A DNA stretch of 20,470 nucleotides from Bacteroidales bacterium (GTDB lineage Bacteria > Bacteroidota > Bacteroidia > Bacteroidales > P3). This document shows, piece after piece, positions 1-8,344 of the stretch. The notes below the pieces were generated by a model. The model was not told the DNA's origin, searched no databases, and worked only from the letters and a program-made list of their open reading frames with translations. The stretch is taken from the NCBI GenBank assembly GCA_017545365.1, contig JAFWOP010000054.1, positions 1 to 20,470 of the forward strand. Direction: 5' to 3'. A program made the translations under genes and the position numbers. Within the stretch, counting starts at the first letter, position 1, and each line of letters opens with the position of its first letter.

Positions 1-477
1 CACCTTCGTGCCGTCCTTCTGGGTGATGGTGGTGTCCTCCACCTCGATGTCGAAGCAGGCCTTGTAGGTGTCCTTAATCTTCCACACCAGCACCAAGCCA
101 ATCATGATGGGGTTGCCGTTCTTGTCGTTCACCTTGATGGGGGCCACGTCCATGTTGCGGGCGCGCAACGAGAGGCGGCGTTTGCCATAGAACGGGTTTA
201 CCCAAAAGAAGCCGTTGTCGGTCACCGTGCCGCGATACTTGCCGAAGAACGTCAGTACCCGGCTCTGATTGGGTTGGATGACCATAAACCCGACGCACTG
301 TAGGATATAGACAAAGCACATCAGGATGCAGAAAGAAATGGCAGCGCCGTCGCCCGCCACCTTCGCCAGGCCCATAGTGCCAAACACGATAGCCGCCAAA
401 AGCAGCAGATTGATAAACAAATGCAGGAAGCCATTGTTGGCCCCGCTCATCTTACGATTAAATTCTTTTGTCTCCAT
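1..477 (-). CDS. SPFH/band-7 domain membrane protein, N-terminal part
   Basis: This is the first 159 codons of a minus-strand gene that runs off the left edge, so the stop is not seen. The ATG at 477-475 opens METKEFNRKM. Two hydrophobic stretches follow (about residues 17-40 and 46-66). Then comes a typical band-7 entry: VIQPNQSRVLTFFGKYRGTV, a conserved NPF, and a strand pattern ending with MIGLVLVWKI. SPFH proteins are membrane-anchored oligomeric scaffolds that form microdomains or protease-regulating cages; which subtype this is cannot be decided from half a protein. Its base composition is GC-rich, like the genes after 15200 and unlike the operon that begins at 1855, so it probably belongs to the ancestral chromosome. 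A well-formed promoter lies upstream at 568-598. Confidence 0.85.
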   Translation of the reverse strand, partial: METKEFNRKMSGANNGFLHLFINLLLLAAIVFGTMGLAKVAGDGAAISFCILMCFVYILQCVGFMVIQPNQSRVLTFFGKYRGTVTDNGFFWVNPFYGKRRLSLRARNMDVAPIKVNDKNGNPIMIGLVLVWKIKDTYKACFDIEVEDTTITQKDGTKV

Positions 478-542
478 TGTATTGAGTGTTTTATGTTACT
501 AAAAAAAGGTTTATCTGTCTGATATTCCTGTATTGATTCGTT

Positions 543-563
543 GTGATATCATTTTAATATCAC
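543..563. promoter_or_regulatory. Perfect 7-bp inverted repeat at the SPFH transcription start
   Basis: GTGATAT (543-549) and ATATCAC (557-563) form a perfect inverted repeat with a 7-base centre. It begins 4 bases downstream of the -7 element, so it covers the expected transcription start. It could be an operator or a hairpin at the 5' end of the mRNA; the sequence alone does not decide. Confidence 0.45.
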
Positions 564-567
564 TTTG

Positions 568-598
568 CAAAAGTACAACCTTTTTTTCATTCCGCAAA
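568..598 (-). promoter_or_regulatory. Bacteroidota-type promoter of the SPFH gene
   Basis: On the minus strand a -33 TTTG (598-595) is followed after exactly 19 bases by a -7 TACTTTTG (575-568). This matches the Bacteroides consensus TTTG / TAnnTTTG. It would start transcription near 560, about 80 bases before the SPFH start codon. Confidence 0.75.
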
Positions 599-1299
599 TA
601 TTTTTTTCAAAAAAAGTTTCATTCCATTTGTAAATTTCAGTATATTTGTATTTTATGACTAGGTATTTTTTTATCCTCCATCAACCCCATATCTTTTCCC
701 ACCAAAAAATACGCCAGCCACCCACATTATTAGCCATAGAACCTCCCCTCATGAAATCCACATCCTTCAAAAAACATCCTCCCTCGTACCTTCGTTCTAT
801 AAAGCGGACAGAAAAAAGTAATTGATATTTTTTTTATACAACAAGGTGAACTGGGTATTAGCCAATGAATTAGTCTAAAATGAATTTCGGTGGCATAAAA
901 AAAACGACCATTTTTTTTTCGTATTTTGACCCTGAAATGTCGTTATTTTTGACACTTTTTTTCGTTTTTCGTTTGACGTTTTGTAATGTCGCCGTCTCCC
1001 GCGAAATATTTTATAGATAAGGAACATACATATTGTGTTTAGTTTCTTTTCTCCTCTGCAGGATAGGGGGGATTTTTAATAGAAAAAGACAAACAACAAA
1101 CGACATTTTTTCGAACAAAAAGTCACTTTTTGGACGATTGTTTTATTTGTCCTCATCTTTTCAGCTCCGGTATGCCTCTGGGATGCTTCCGGGATGCTTC
1201 CAAGGTGGTTCCGAGAAATGGTCAGAGTCATGTCGAAGTTATCACGGTATCATCTATAAAAAAAACACGAAAAATTTATGCTAACAGACTGTTCTCCCA
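599..1299. other. AT-rich intergenic stretch without a supported gene
   Basis: The stretch is dominated by A and T runs and by low-complexity stretches (for example 900-980). The two open frames here (1033-1284 and 1130-1411, plus strand) have no recognisable motif, overlap each other and are made partly of T-rich sequence, so I do not call them. An 11-bp unit, GGGATGCTTCC, is exactly duplicated in tandem at 1180-1190 and 1191-1201. Nothing else is supported. Confidence 0.5.
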
Positions 1300-1309
1300 A
1301 CCTAGGACT

Positions 1310-1411
1310 AAGTTGCAGTTCGCTCGGCGAACTGACCTTCGCGATTTGATCGGTCAGACCGTAGTCAGCGAGAAACTTGTCAAAGTTCGCAACTTTCCCG
1401 AAAATCGCTGA
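1310..1411. repeat. Block of interlocking inverted repeats
   Basis: About 100 bases of higher GC within AT-rich DNA contain four perfect inverted repeats: 1310-1316 with 1389-1395 (AAGTTGC), 1316-1323 with 1327-1334 (CAGTTCGC, 3-base loop), 1341-1347 with 1402-1408 (GCGATTT) and 1365-1371 with 1405-1411 (TCAGCGA). The first and third pairs cross, so they cannot all form in one simple hairpin. A 57-codon minus-strand frame (ATG at 1423) runs through the block. It could be a decayed gene or insertion-sequence remnant, or a structured RNA. Confidence 0.5.
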
Positions 1412-1483
1412 ACAAACATCCATAATCCGCTCAAGAATAGGGAATAAATCATATTATTTGCTTTTACAATCAGCTGATTTAAA

Positions 1484-1491
1484 TATATTTG
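1484..1491 (+). promoter_or_regulatory. Weak candidate -7 element
   Basis: TATATTTG fits TAnnTTTG. The nearest TTTG upstream (1457-1460) is 23 bases away, longer than the usual 19-21, so this is a weaker candidate than the one at 1537. Confidence 0.25.
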
Positions 1492-1516
1492 TAAAGAATC
1501 TTATTCTAGAAAGGCG

Positions 1517-1544
1517 TTGGTATTGAAAAAAAAGTGTATATTTG
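1517..1544 (+). promoter_or_regulatory. Likely promoter of the nine-gene unit and its leader
   Basis: TATATTTG at 1537-1544, followed by CA, is a perfect -7 element. A TTG at 1517-1519 lies 17 bases upstream, slightly short of the usual spacing, so the -33 element is weak and an activator is possible. The predicted start is near 1551, leaving a leader of about 300 bases before the first start codon. Confidence 0.55.
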
Positions 1545-1550
1545 CACCCG

Positions 1551-1854
1551 ATTTTCCAGCAAGAGTCATGCTGGATGATGCGAAAAAGCATTTGTAAGGT
1601 CCGAAAACTGAAATATCGCCAAAATATCAACCCAAGGACTCTGATACTAATGCCTTTTGCTTTGCCTTTATGTTGGCCGTTCTGGCTTCAGCATATTGGG
1701 GGCATAGGATAAGGTTCAATCAGTTTCTATTTGGGTAAGGCGTTTGGCGATGCCTCAGTTTCATAGGACTGCGCAACACGAGTTCTATGCTTTTTTTGTA
1801 TATCCGCAAACTGAGGACCCATAGCGGTATAGATTGAATCAAACAACACATAAT
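1551..1854 (+). ncRNA. Structured leader or small RNA upstream of the operon
   Basis: Pairings seen directly: hairpin 1556-1560/1570-1574 (CCAGC/GCTGG), whose loop bases 1562-1567 (AGAGTC) can pair with 1637-1642 to give a pseudoknot. A competing pairing of 1598-1602 with 1636-1640 would exclude that pseudoknot. A short hairpin lies at 1578-1581/1588-1591. A terminator-like hairpin is at 1762-1789, enclosed by the 9-bp pair 1753-1761/1808-1816. An outer 9-bp pair with one G-U, 1713-1721/1832-1840, ends 14 bases before the start codon. The region has no open frame worth calling. It may be an attenuating leader or a free-standing RNA of about 250 bases ending at the T-run (a 6S-like RNA is one possibility). 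I recognise no known family. Confidence 0.45.
1762..1797 (+). terminator. Terminator-like hairpin inside the leader
   Basis: A 9-bp stem with one G-U pair (1762-1770 with 1781-1789), a 10-base loop and then a run of seven T (1791-1797). It lies 57 bases before the operon start codon. It would either end a separate small RNA or act as an attenuator for the downstream genes. Confidence 0.5.
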
Positions 1855-3129
1855 ATGACAATTACATTTAAAGGTACAAGATTATTAATCGCTGCATTGC
1901 TGATAGCCACAACAAGCGCATGCAGTGGTCCTCAGCACAACGAGAACGAGTATTGGGTTGACAGTGTCTCACCATCCAATAATTCGGCAACACGTACGAC
2001 CACAACTCAAAATACAACCCCAGTCGCCAAAAAGACGAAACCATCGATATATGTGTATGTGGAGAACTCAGGCAGTATGTATGGCTATGTGGGAACTGGA
2101 GATGGAAGTGACTTTAGAAATATGGTTTACAATTATCTCACTGATATAAAGTTATCGGACTTGTTTGCCAATATGCACCTCAATTTCGTAAATAGTTCTG
2201 TAATACCAAAAGGTTCTGCTGTTGACGTTTTCGTAAAGAATTTAAATCCAACATCATTCAAAGTGTCTGGTGGTAATAGTGGTGCAACTGACATTTTGGA
2301 GATAATCAAACGGGTATATCCGAAGAGTGGCGATGTATCCGTGCTCATTTCCGATTGCATTATTTCACCAGGTAAAGGAAATAATGCGTCAGAATACCTT
2401 GAAGCACAACAGACAGGTATTAAGGGTTTTATGGGGCAGAAAAACTTAAGGAATAGTGGTGTAATAGTATACCGAATGCTTGGTCGGTTTAAGGGCTATT
2501 ACTACGACACTGTGGATAACAAGCAACAGTATGTAGGTATTCGCCCTTATTATGTTTGGGTTATGGGTGATATGTCGGCATTAAAAGGTCTGAGGGTGGT
2601 TACCGAGCCTAAGATGAAAGCCAAACCTGACCAAATCTGTGTCATATCAATGGGCGATGCAAAGCCGAAATACGGCATAGTACGTGGCGGTGGCAATTAT
2701 AAAGTGGTAAATTATAACACTATACAGAAAGTGAAAAAGATGAAAACAATGGGTGGGAAAAGAGTGGTAATCAAAATGAATGTCGACTATTCAAACATAC
2801 TACAAGATAGTGCCTATTTGACTAATATTTCGTATTATCAAATTGACAACCCTTCGTTCAGGATAGATAACATTATAAAGATGAAAAATACAGATAATTA
2901 TATCATTACCATGTCATCTCCGATTAACATGAACGGCACTCTGACAGTGCGGTTGAAAAACAAGCCTCCGCAATGGGTGGTTAAATGTTCAGATTGTGAT
3001 GGGGGATTCCCTGATCCAAATGCCAAGCCTCAGACAACATACGGCCTTGCTTATCTGATAGGCGGAGCATATGACGCATATACGGACAAAGGTAATAACC
3101 TTGCTGAAATGAAAATTAACATCAAATAA
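1855..3129 (+). CDS. Lipoprotein with von Willebrand A-like MIDAS domain
   Basis: First gene of the unit, 424 residues from the ATG at 1855. An in-frame TTG at 1834 is possible, but it lies inside a leader stem and would put seven polar residues before the signal peptide. The signal peptide ends in a lipobox (TTSAC, Cys23), predicting a lipid-anchored periplasmic or surface protein. A low-complexity Ser/Thr/Asn linker follows. Then comes a VWA-like core: a strand YVYV, then E70-N-S72-G-S74, T145 (GATD) and D167 (ISDC), matching the MIDAS pattern DxSxS...T...D except that the first Asp is Glu. VWA domains bind partners through a metal ion. The C-terminal 200 residues look beta-rich and are unrecognised. 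The stop is 9 bases before the next gene. The fold assignment rests on motif order and is fairly secure; the partner is unknown. Confidence 0.75.
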   Translation: MTITFKGTRLLIAALLIATTSACSGPQHNENEYWVDSVSPSNNSATRTTTTQNTTPVAKKTKPSIYVYVENSGSMYGYVGTGDGSDFRNMVYNYLTDIKLSDLFANMHLNFVNSSVIPKGSAVDVFVKNLNPTSFKVSGGNSGATDILEIIKRVYPKSGDVSVLISDCIISPGKGNNASEYLEAQQTGIKGFMGQKNLRNSGVIVYRMLGRFKGYYYDTVDNKQQYVGIRPYYVWVMGDMSALKGLRVVTEPKMKAKPDQICVISMGDAKPKYGIVRGGGNYKVVNYNTIQKVKKMKTMGGKRVVIKMNVDYSNILQDSAYLTNISYYQIDNPSFRIDNIIKMKNTDNYIITMSSPINMNGTLTVRLKNKPPQWVVKCSDCDGGFPDPNAKPQTTYGLAYLIGGAYDAYTDKGNNLAEMKINIK

Positions 3130-3138
3130 TAAAATGCT

Positions 3139-3642
3139 ATGGCTAATTTCTTTGGAAACATCTACTATCTGTTTGTAGGCCTCTTCGGCCAGTATTTAAG
3201 TGACTATCTCTGGGGCTTTAATTGTGCGACACAGGCCTACGATGCAAAAGCACACTATCTCCCAATAGGTCTTGTGATGACTGTAGTCACGGTTGTGTTG
3301 TTTGCGGTCTATTATTTTGCAATAAATCATCCGAGGCTAAACAAGTGGTGGCACTGGTTGATTGCAGGCAGCATTGTCCTGATTGTTAATTTTGTAGTTG
3401 GTGGCTCATGGGTGGATTACCATCTTCAAAACGGATTGATACCCGATTGCCTGTTACAATCCCAGCAGCCTGAAGGCTCCAGTGTAATAACCATTACAGA
3501 TATGGATTGCTGGATGTTTGGGTTGGCAAATGGCATTGTGTCGTTCTTGTTGTTTTTTATATTATCAGTTGTTTTCAAGCGGTGGAGCCGCAACTGTCGC
3601 CACACACCATGGAGAAGTATATTTCCGAAAAGAAACAAATAA
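3139..3642 (+). CDS. Small four-helix membrane protein of unknown function
   Basis: 167 residues with four hydrophobic stretches, at roughly residues 6-26, 41-62, 73-94 and 127-146, and a basic tail (KRWSRNCRHTPWRSIFPKRNK region) that should lie in the cytoplasm. The loop between helices 3 and 4 holds two Cys (LIPDCLLQ, DMDCWM) and would be periplasmic if the tail is inside, so a disulfide is possible. I recognise no family. Its place between the VWA lipoprotein and the tubulin-like gene, with 9 and 15 bases on either side, suggests it is an inner-membrane anchor or part of the same complex. The start ATG at 3139 follows an out-of-frame ATG at 3134. Confidence 0.7.
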   Translation: MANFFGNIYYLFVGLFGQYLSDYLWGFNCATQAYDAKAHYLPIGLVMTVVTVVLFAVYYFAINHPRLNKWWHWLIAGSIVLIVNFVVGGSWVDYHLQNGLIPDCLLQSQQPEGSSVITITDMDCWMFGLANGIVSFLLFFILSVVFKRWSRNCRHTPWRSIFPKRNK

Positions 3643-3657
3643 ACACTAAATAAGGAT

Positions 3658-5064
3658 ATGAGCAAACTATATGTATTTGGAATAGGTGGTACGGGTGCAC
3701 GAGTGCTGCGCTCACTCACAATGCTTCTTGCCTCTGGCGTGAAGTGTAATATGGATATTTCCCCAATCATCATCGATCCTGACAGTGGTGCAGACAGCCT
3801 TACGAAAGCAGTCAAGGCACTGGACGAGTACACTGATGTACGCAATAAACTAAATTACAATAGCGGGAACAACCGCTTCTTTGGGACAAAGATTTATGAA
3901 GATGTCCCCCGCTATTATATTCCGCTACAACACACCGCTAACAAGACGTTTGATAATTATATCTCACTCCCAACTATGTCCCAGCAAAATCAGGCCTTGA
4001 TGCGTATGCTCTTCTCTGACGACAATTTGGCTTCTGGCATGCAGGTGGGGTTTAAAGGGAACCCAAATATTGGAAGTGTAGTATTGAACCAATTCGTCAC
4101 ATCAATGGGATTCCAAAGTTTTGCCAATGCGTTCCAGCAAGGAGATCGTATTTTTATCATCAGTTCCATTTTTGGAGGAACAGGTGCAAGCGGGTTCCCG
4201 CTGCTTTTAAAAACGCTGCGAGCCAACAACACTATACCGAACTTCAATCTAATCAACAACTCAGCCATCGGTGCTATCACCGTATTGCCATATTTCACCG
4301 TAACTGTTGACGAGCAAAGTAGCATTGACTCGTCCGACTTTATTGACAAGACTAAATCGGCTTTGGCATACTACGACACCAATATTACTGGTACGAATTC
4401 CATCGACAGGCTATACTATATTGCTGATACGTTAACACCTACGTACACCAACAGCGAAGGGGGCAAAGAACAAAAGAATGAAGCCCATATAGTTGAATTG
4501 CTGTCAGCATTGGCTGTGGTTGATTTTGCCAATGCTCAAATACAAGGTGCAGGACAAAACACAACCTGTTTTGAGTTTGGCTTGAATAATAACACTGACG
4601 GCAATACAAAAACAGTGACTTTCTCCGAGTTAGGGGACACCACAAAAAAGCAGATTGCAAAACCGTTGACATGTTTCCTACTTTTTAGCAAATACCTTGC
4701 CAATGCCTGCAAAGGGCAATACCGCTACCAGCCGTGGGCTATTGATGCCGGATTTGATGGTACATTTTTCTCTTCTGAGTTCGAAAAGAAAGTGGAATCA
4801 GTTCTCGGCCTCTATGACCAGTGGCTTAGAGAGCTTGCCGAAAATACACGGGCTTTCGCCCCATTCGACCTCAAGAAGCAGCAGAACATATTCAAGATGG
4901 TCCAACATGTCGAACCACGACGCACTTACATGAATAATTACGCCCTCTTCGATAATGCCCTCAACGCCCAACATCGTCCAGCTGGCATCAGCAACGAACA
5001 GTGGTTTGTAGACCTGTTCTTCCAAGCAACAATTAATTTAATCACAAGCAAATTCAACTTATAA
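3658..5064 (+). CDS. Tubulin/FtsZ-superfamily (tubulin-like domain) protein
   Basis: 468 residues, cytoplasmic, with no signal peptide. The N-terminus FGIGGTGARVL (glycines 8-13) is the first nucleotide-binding loop of tubulin-like proteins. SSIFGGTGASG places the tubulin signature loop GGTGASG at residues 173-179, close to the GGGTG(T/S)G of FtsZ and tubulin. The long insert between the two loops is usual for the bacterial 'tubulin-like' (Tubulin_2 type) family rather than FtsZ. GTP binding and GTP-dependent assembly are expected from the superfamily but are not shown here. The stop overlaps the next start by one base (TAATG at 5062-5066), so translation is probably coupled to the actin-like ATPase. 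FtsZ itself is unlikely: overall sequence is divergent and no division genes are nearby. Confidence 0.8.
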   Translation: MSKLYVFGIGGTGARVLRSLTMLLASGVKCNMDISPIIIDPDSGADSLTKAVKALDEYTDVRNKLNYNSGNNRFFGTKIYEDVPRYYIPLQHTANKTFDNYISLPTMSQQNQALMRMLFSDDNLASGMQVGFKGNPNIGSVVLNQFVTSMGFQSFANAFQQGDRIFIISSIFGGTGASGFPLLLKTLRANNTIPNFNLINNSAIGAITVLPYFTVTVDEQSSIDSSDFIDKTKSALAYYDTNITGTNSIDRLYYIADTLTPTYTNSEGGKEQKNEAHIVELLSALAVVDFANAQIQGAGQNTTCFEFGLNNNTDGNTKTVTFSELGDTTKKQIAKPLTCFLLFSKYLANACKGQYRYQPWAIDAGFDGTFFSSEFEKKVESVLGLYDQWLRELAENTRAFAPFDLKKQQNIFKMVQHVEPRRTYMNNYALFDNALNAQHRPAGISNEQWFVDLFFQATINLITSKFNL

Positions 5065-8000
5065 TGGCTCATATATTTCGCCTCCACCCAAACGGGGCAA
5101 ACATCAACCCCGACTGGCAGCAGTGCCAGCCATATAGCACAAATGTAATATCTCAGATAGTGCCTCCAAATGGCATGACCGCCAAAACGGAAATAACATC
5201 TATTCCTTCACCTTTCGCCCGAATTGCACTGGTGAAGAGTGCCTTTGGTCAGGCCTCCAGTGACTTGGACGGCAATACAATCTATCACAAAATGGTGTCA
5301 GACAGCCTTGATGTGGCCGAAATATTCTTCAACTACGACAGGTTGGGGAAAATGTTTCAAATTTTTGTATGGGATGTGAATGCAGATATGGCGGCCATGG
5401 CTCAAACACATTCCGAGATATACAACACGTTAGATGTATATTTGAAACAAGATGCCGCCACTTATAATTTTGACAGGATGAAACGTCTTTACGTACTTGT
5501 GTATGTCGGCGAAGGTAGGAAGACTCAGATGGATGTAGTAGGGGCTACATCACCGGCATCTCTCTTCTTCACGCCAGCCAACGACTTGTCATATATTTCC
5601 CCTCATATTTCTTTCGGACAGGATCATCCTTTCGATGGCAGTTTCCAACCATTATACAAGCGGGATCCTTCATTTATTGAATACCTTTTCGCATTCAGCA
5701 AGAGGTATGGGCAGTTTGCCAATGACTTTCCTGAGGTTCACAACTACCTTAATGAGACATTCAAAAAACTGCCACAGCAGATGAAGAATAATGTCAGTAA
5801 CCTGACTGCTACGGCAGTGAACAACTATCTGCCACTACAATTAGACGCTGCCAACACGGTAGATATTTTGGGAATGCCATATCATAAGAAACCCGTCCAA
5901 CCAATTAGAAAAAGTGACTTTATTATTGCCCATAGCCATTACAACAGTAATATTCAGCCTCTGGTTCTACCGGTAGATAGTGGTAATAAATACGCTGGTA
6001 TGTATTACATTGTAGATAAGTGGGGGGCAAACAAGGCACCATATTACGATAACACCCAATGGCTGCAACGAGTTTTGCCACAAGATGGAACACCCCATCC
6101 CTATCTGACAATAAGTGACTTTTTGGAAGATACCATTCTCTTTTATCCCAGAAAGGCTAATACAGGCAAGTTCTTCTTTGGTAATTGGGATGTCTCTAAT
6201 GAGGCGAGTGTCATGCTTCCTCTGAAACCTCTTTTCTTCGAATTCTTCACGGTTGACCAACTGATCAAAGGTATTAATGGAGTGCCTATGCTCACCATGA
6301 GTCGTATTAATACAAATGGCATAGAGGTTCATCTCAACATACCTATTGCTGGTGGTAGTGTTGAATACACAAGAAACTATTATCATAATGCGGTACCTGA
6401 TGCCGACCAAAACAGAGGTTCTATTAATACTATCTCCACATCGTTTGGTTTGGCTATGATGCCGATGGTGCATTGCAATAATCCCTTTGATCGTATTGCC
6501 ATAACGCATGTCTTTAATGACCCTCATCAGTACAAGCTGGACTGCTATTATGATGGCAAAGTGATTAACGGCATACAAGAGGTCGTAAGGAATCAGACGG
6601 ATAAAGCCTACCTAAAAACACATATCTTCATTAACGAGAAAGGTCCGATAGATTACATTCGTATTGGAGTCGGAACTGTTTATGGTGTTGTTGTGCCAGA
6701 TTACAATCAAGCGCAAAAGAATAAAAATTACACATTCGCGGTAGACTTTGGAACTACAAACACACATATAGAGTATACCGATGGTTCATTTGCAGCTTCG
6801 GACTTTAAAGACTGCCAGTTGACATTTTGGGCAGATTATCATGCACAAATAGTGCAAGCCTTCGAAGCAGACCTTGAACCCTTTGAGATAGGGGACAGGT
6901 TTAAGTTTCCAACACGAACAGCCTTATCAGAAGCATCTTTTACCAATTGGAAACAACCAGTTATACCCATGGCTCAGACAAATGTGCCGCTAATATATGG
7001 GCATCGTCCAATCTTTGACTTTAACACCATTACCACTGACCTGAAATGGAGCAATGACCCCGACAACATAAGCAAAGTAAGGAGTTATATTGAGAACCTT
7101 ATGATTATGATGAGAAACAAGGTTCTGTTGGAAGGTGGTAATTTGGACAACACCAAAATAATATGGTTCTATCCGGGTTCGATGACAACTGCAAGACGCA
7201 ACCAATACCAAACGGTTTGGCAGGACGCATTCATAAAATATTTTGGTGCACCCCAGACGAACATCTCTGCCACACTTGAATCGGTAGCCCCATACGAATA
7301 CTTCCGCCGCCAGAGTGCTGCCGCGTCCCGTATGGTGAGTATTGATATTGGAGGAGGCACAACAGATGTGGTTATCGCTGAAAGGGGAAACATCCTTTAT
7401 ACTACCTCATTCCGCTTTGCTGCAAATAGCATATTTGGTGACGGCTATACACAAAACAATGTCATTAATGGTCTTGTGGCTAATTTTGTTGATGATATTG
7501 AAGAAAAATTAGGAAGTAATAGTTTGGATGACCTGAAAGATATTCTCCAATCGCTTAAGGCAAAAGGGGTATCGGCAGATTTGGCATCTTTCTTCTTCTC
7601 TATGAAGAATGATGACAAGGCTATAGAGAGAAGTGCATTCCATCTGCTTGACTGGAACAAGATGCTTCAACAGGATGACAAATACAAGGTTGTGTTCTTG
7701 CTTTTCTATACTGCAATCATCTATCATATAGCCCATATCATGAAGGGCAAAGAACTAGAAATGCCACGCCATATAGCTTTCTCGGGTAATGGCGCACGGG
7801 TCGTTTCTGTATTGAGTCCCAGCACGGACACATTGGCCGATTATACGATGGACGTTTTTTGTCGTGTATATGGCATTAACCAATACCATCAGGATGGGCT
7901 TGATGTTATTTTAATTGACAACCCAAAGGCTGCAACCTGTAAGGGGGGGATAAATATTGTTCAAAATAACAACGTCAATATTGGCATTGGCCAGAAAGTA

Positions 8001-8333
8001 CTGCTCAAAAGCCATAAAGATAAGTCGTTTTTTACCCAAGACAGCACCTATTCCGAAGTCAATACGCTGAAACAAATCACTATCGATGACGTCCGCAATT
8101 TTATCAGTTTTGTGCTGGAGGGTAAAACCCGGTTCTCCGTTAAAGATGAATTTGGGATAAGCCAAGTTGGTATAGATACAGCAAAGATAATTTGTTATAG
8201 AGATTTGGACACTTTTTTCGACAACGGTATGCAAGAGAAACTAAAAGAAAATAGTGTCACTGATCCAATAGAAGAACCACTTTTCTTTTACCCCATCATA
8301 GGAATGCTCCACGAACTTTGTAATAACCTTTAA
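5064..8333 (+). CDS. Large protein with C-terminal actin/Hsp70-like ATPase domain
   Basis: 1089 residues, cytoplasmic. The C-terminal half shows the three signatures of the actin/Hsp70/hexokinase fold in order: phosphate-1 VDFGTTNTHIE (D561), phosphate-2 SIDIGGGTTDVVIAE (D761) and the adenosine motif AFSGNGARVV (G908). The spacing fits a Hsp70/ParM-type ATPase domain of about 400 residues, followed by about 130 further residues. The first 550 residues form a separate region with no motif I can name and no transmembrane segment. Being fused to this region and coupled to the tubulin-like gene, it is unlikely to be a general chaperone; no Hsp70 substrate-binding domain is apparent. ATP binding is well supported; polymer formation is a guess. 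A gap of 11 bases separates it from the next gene. Confidence 0.85.
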   Translation: MAHIFRLHPNGANINPDWQQCQPYSTNVISQIVPPNGMTAKTEITSIPSPFARIALVKSAFGQASSDLDGNTIYHKMVSDSLDVAEIFFNYDRLGKMFQIFVWDVNADMAAMAQTHSEIYNTLDVYLKQDAATYNFDRMKRLYVLVYVGEGRKTQMDVVGATSPASLFFTPANDLSYISPHISFGQDHPFDGSFQPLYKRDPSFIEYLFAFSKRYGQFANDFPEVHNYLNETFKKLPQQMKNNVSNLTATAVNNYLPLQLDAANTVDILGMPYHKKPVQPIRKSDFIIAHSHYNSNIQPLVLPVDSGNKYAGMYYIVDKWGANKAPYYDNTQWLQRVLPQDGTPHPYLTISDFLEDTILFYPRKANTGKFFFGNWDVSNEASVMLPLKPLFFEFFTVDQLIKGINGVPMLTMSRINTNGIEVHLNIPIAGGSVEYTRNYYHNAVPDADQNRGSINTISTSFGLAMMPMVHCNNPFDRIAITHVFNDPHQYKLDCYYDGKVINGIQEVVRNQTDKAYLKTHIFINEKGPIDYIRIGVGTVYGVVVPDYNQAQKNKNYTFAVDFGTTNTHIEYTDGSFAASDFKDCQLTFWADYHAQIVQAFEADLEPFEIGDRFKFPTRTALSEASFTNWKQPVIPMAQTNVPLIYGHRPIFDFNTITTDLKWSNDPDNISKVRSYIENLMIMMRNKVLLEGGNLDNTKIIWFYPGSMTTARRNQYQTVWQDAFIKYFGAPQTNISATLESVAPYEYFRRQSAAASRMVSIDIGGGTTDVVIAERGNILYTTSFRFAANSIFGDGYTQNNVINGLVANFVDDIEEKLGSNSLDDLKDILQSLKAKGVSADLASFFFSMKNDDKAIERSAFHLLDWNKMLQQDDKYKVVFLLFYTAIIYHIAHIMKGKELEMPRHIAFSGNGARVVSVLSPSTDTLADYTMDVFCRVYGINQYHQDGLDVILIDNPKAATCKGGINIVQNNNVNIGIGQKVLLKSHKDKSFFTQDSTYSEVNTLKQITIDDVRNFISFVLEGKTRFSVKDEFGISQVGIDTAKIICYRDLDTFFDNGMQEKLKENSVTDPIEEPLFFYPIIGMLHELCNNL

Positions 8334-8344
8334 TTAGCATAGGA

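Noticed and set aside
1033..1411. Two overlapping plus-strand open frames (83 and 93 codons)
   Set aside because: They overlap in different frames, have no motif or good start context, and run through T-rich and inverted-repeat sequence.
1834..1854. TTG start giving seven extra residues to the VWA lipoprotein
   Set aside because: It lies in the outer leader stem and adds polar residues ahead of a good signal peptide; ATG at 1855 fits better.
5967..6578. Minus-strand frame of 203 codons
   Set aside because: Antisense to the large actin-like gene, with no signature and a composition fitting a shadow frame.
3658..8333. Plasmid partition module (TubZ or ParM type)
   Set aside because: No DNA-binding adaptor, centromere-like repeats or replication gene is present, and both proteins are far larger or different in layout.
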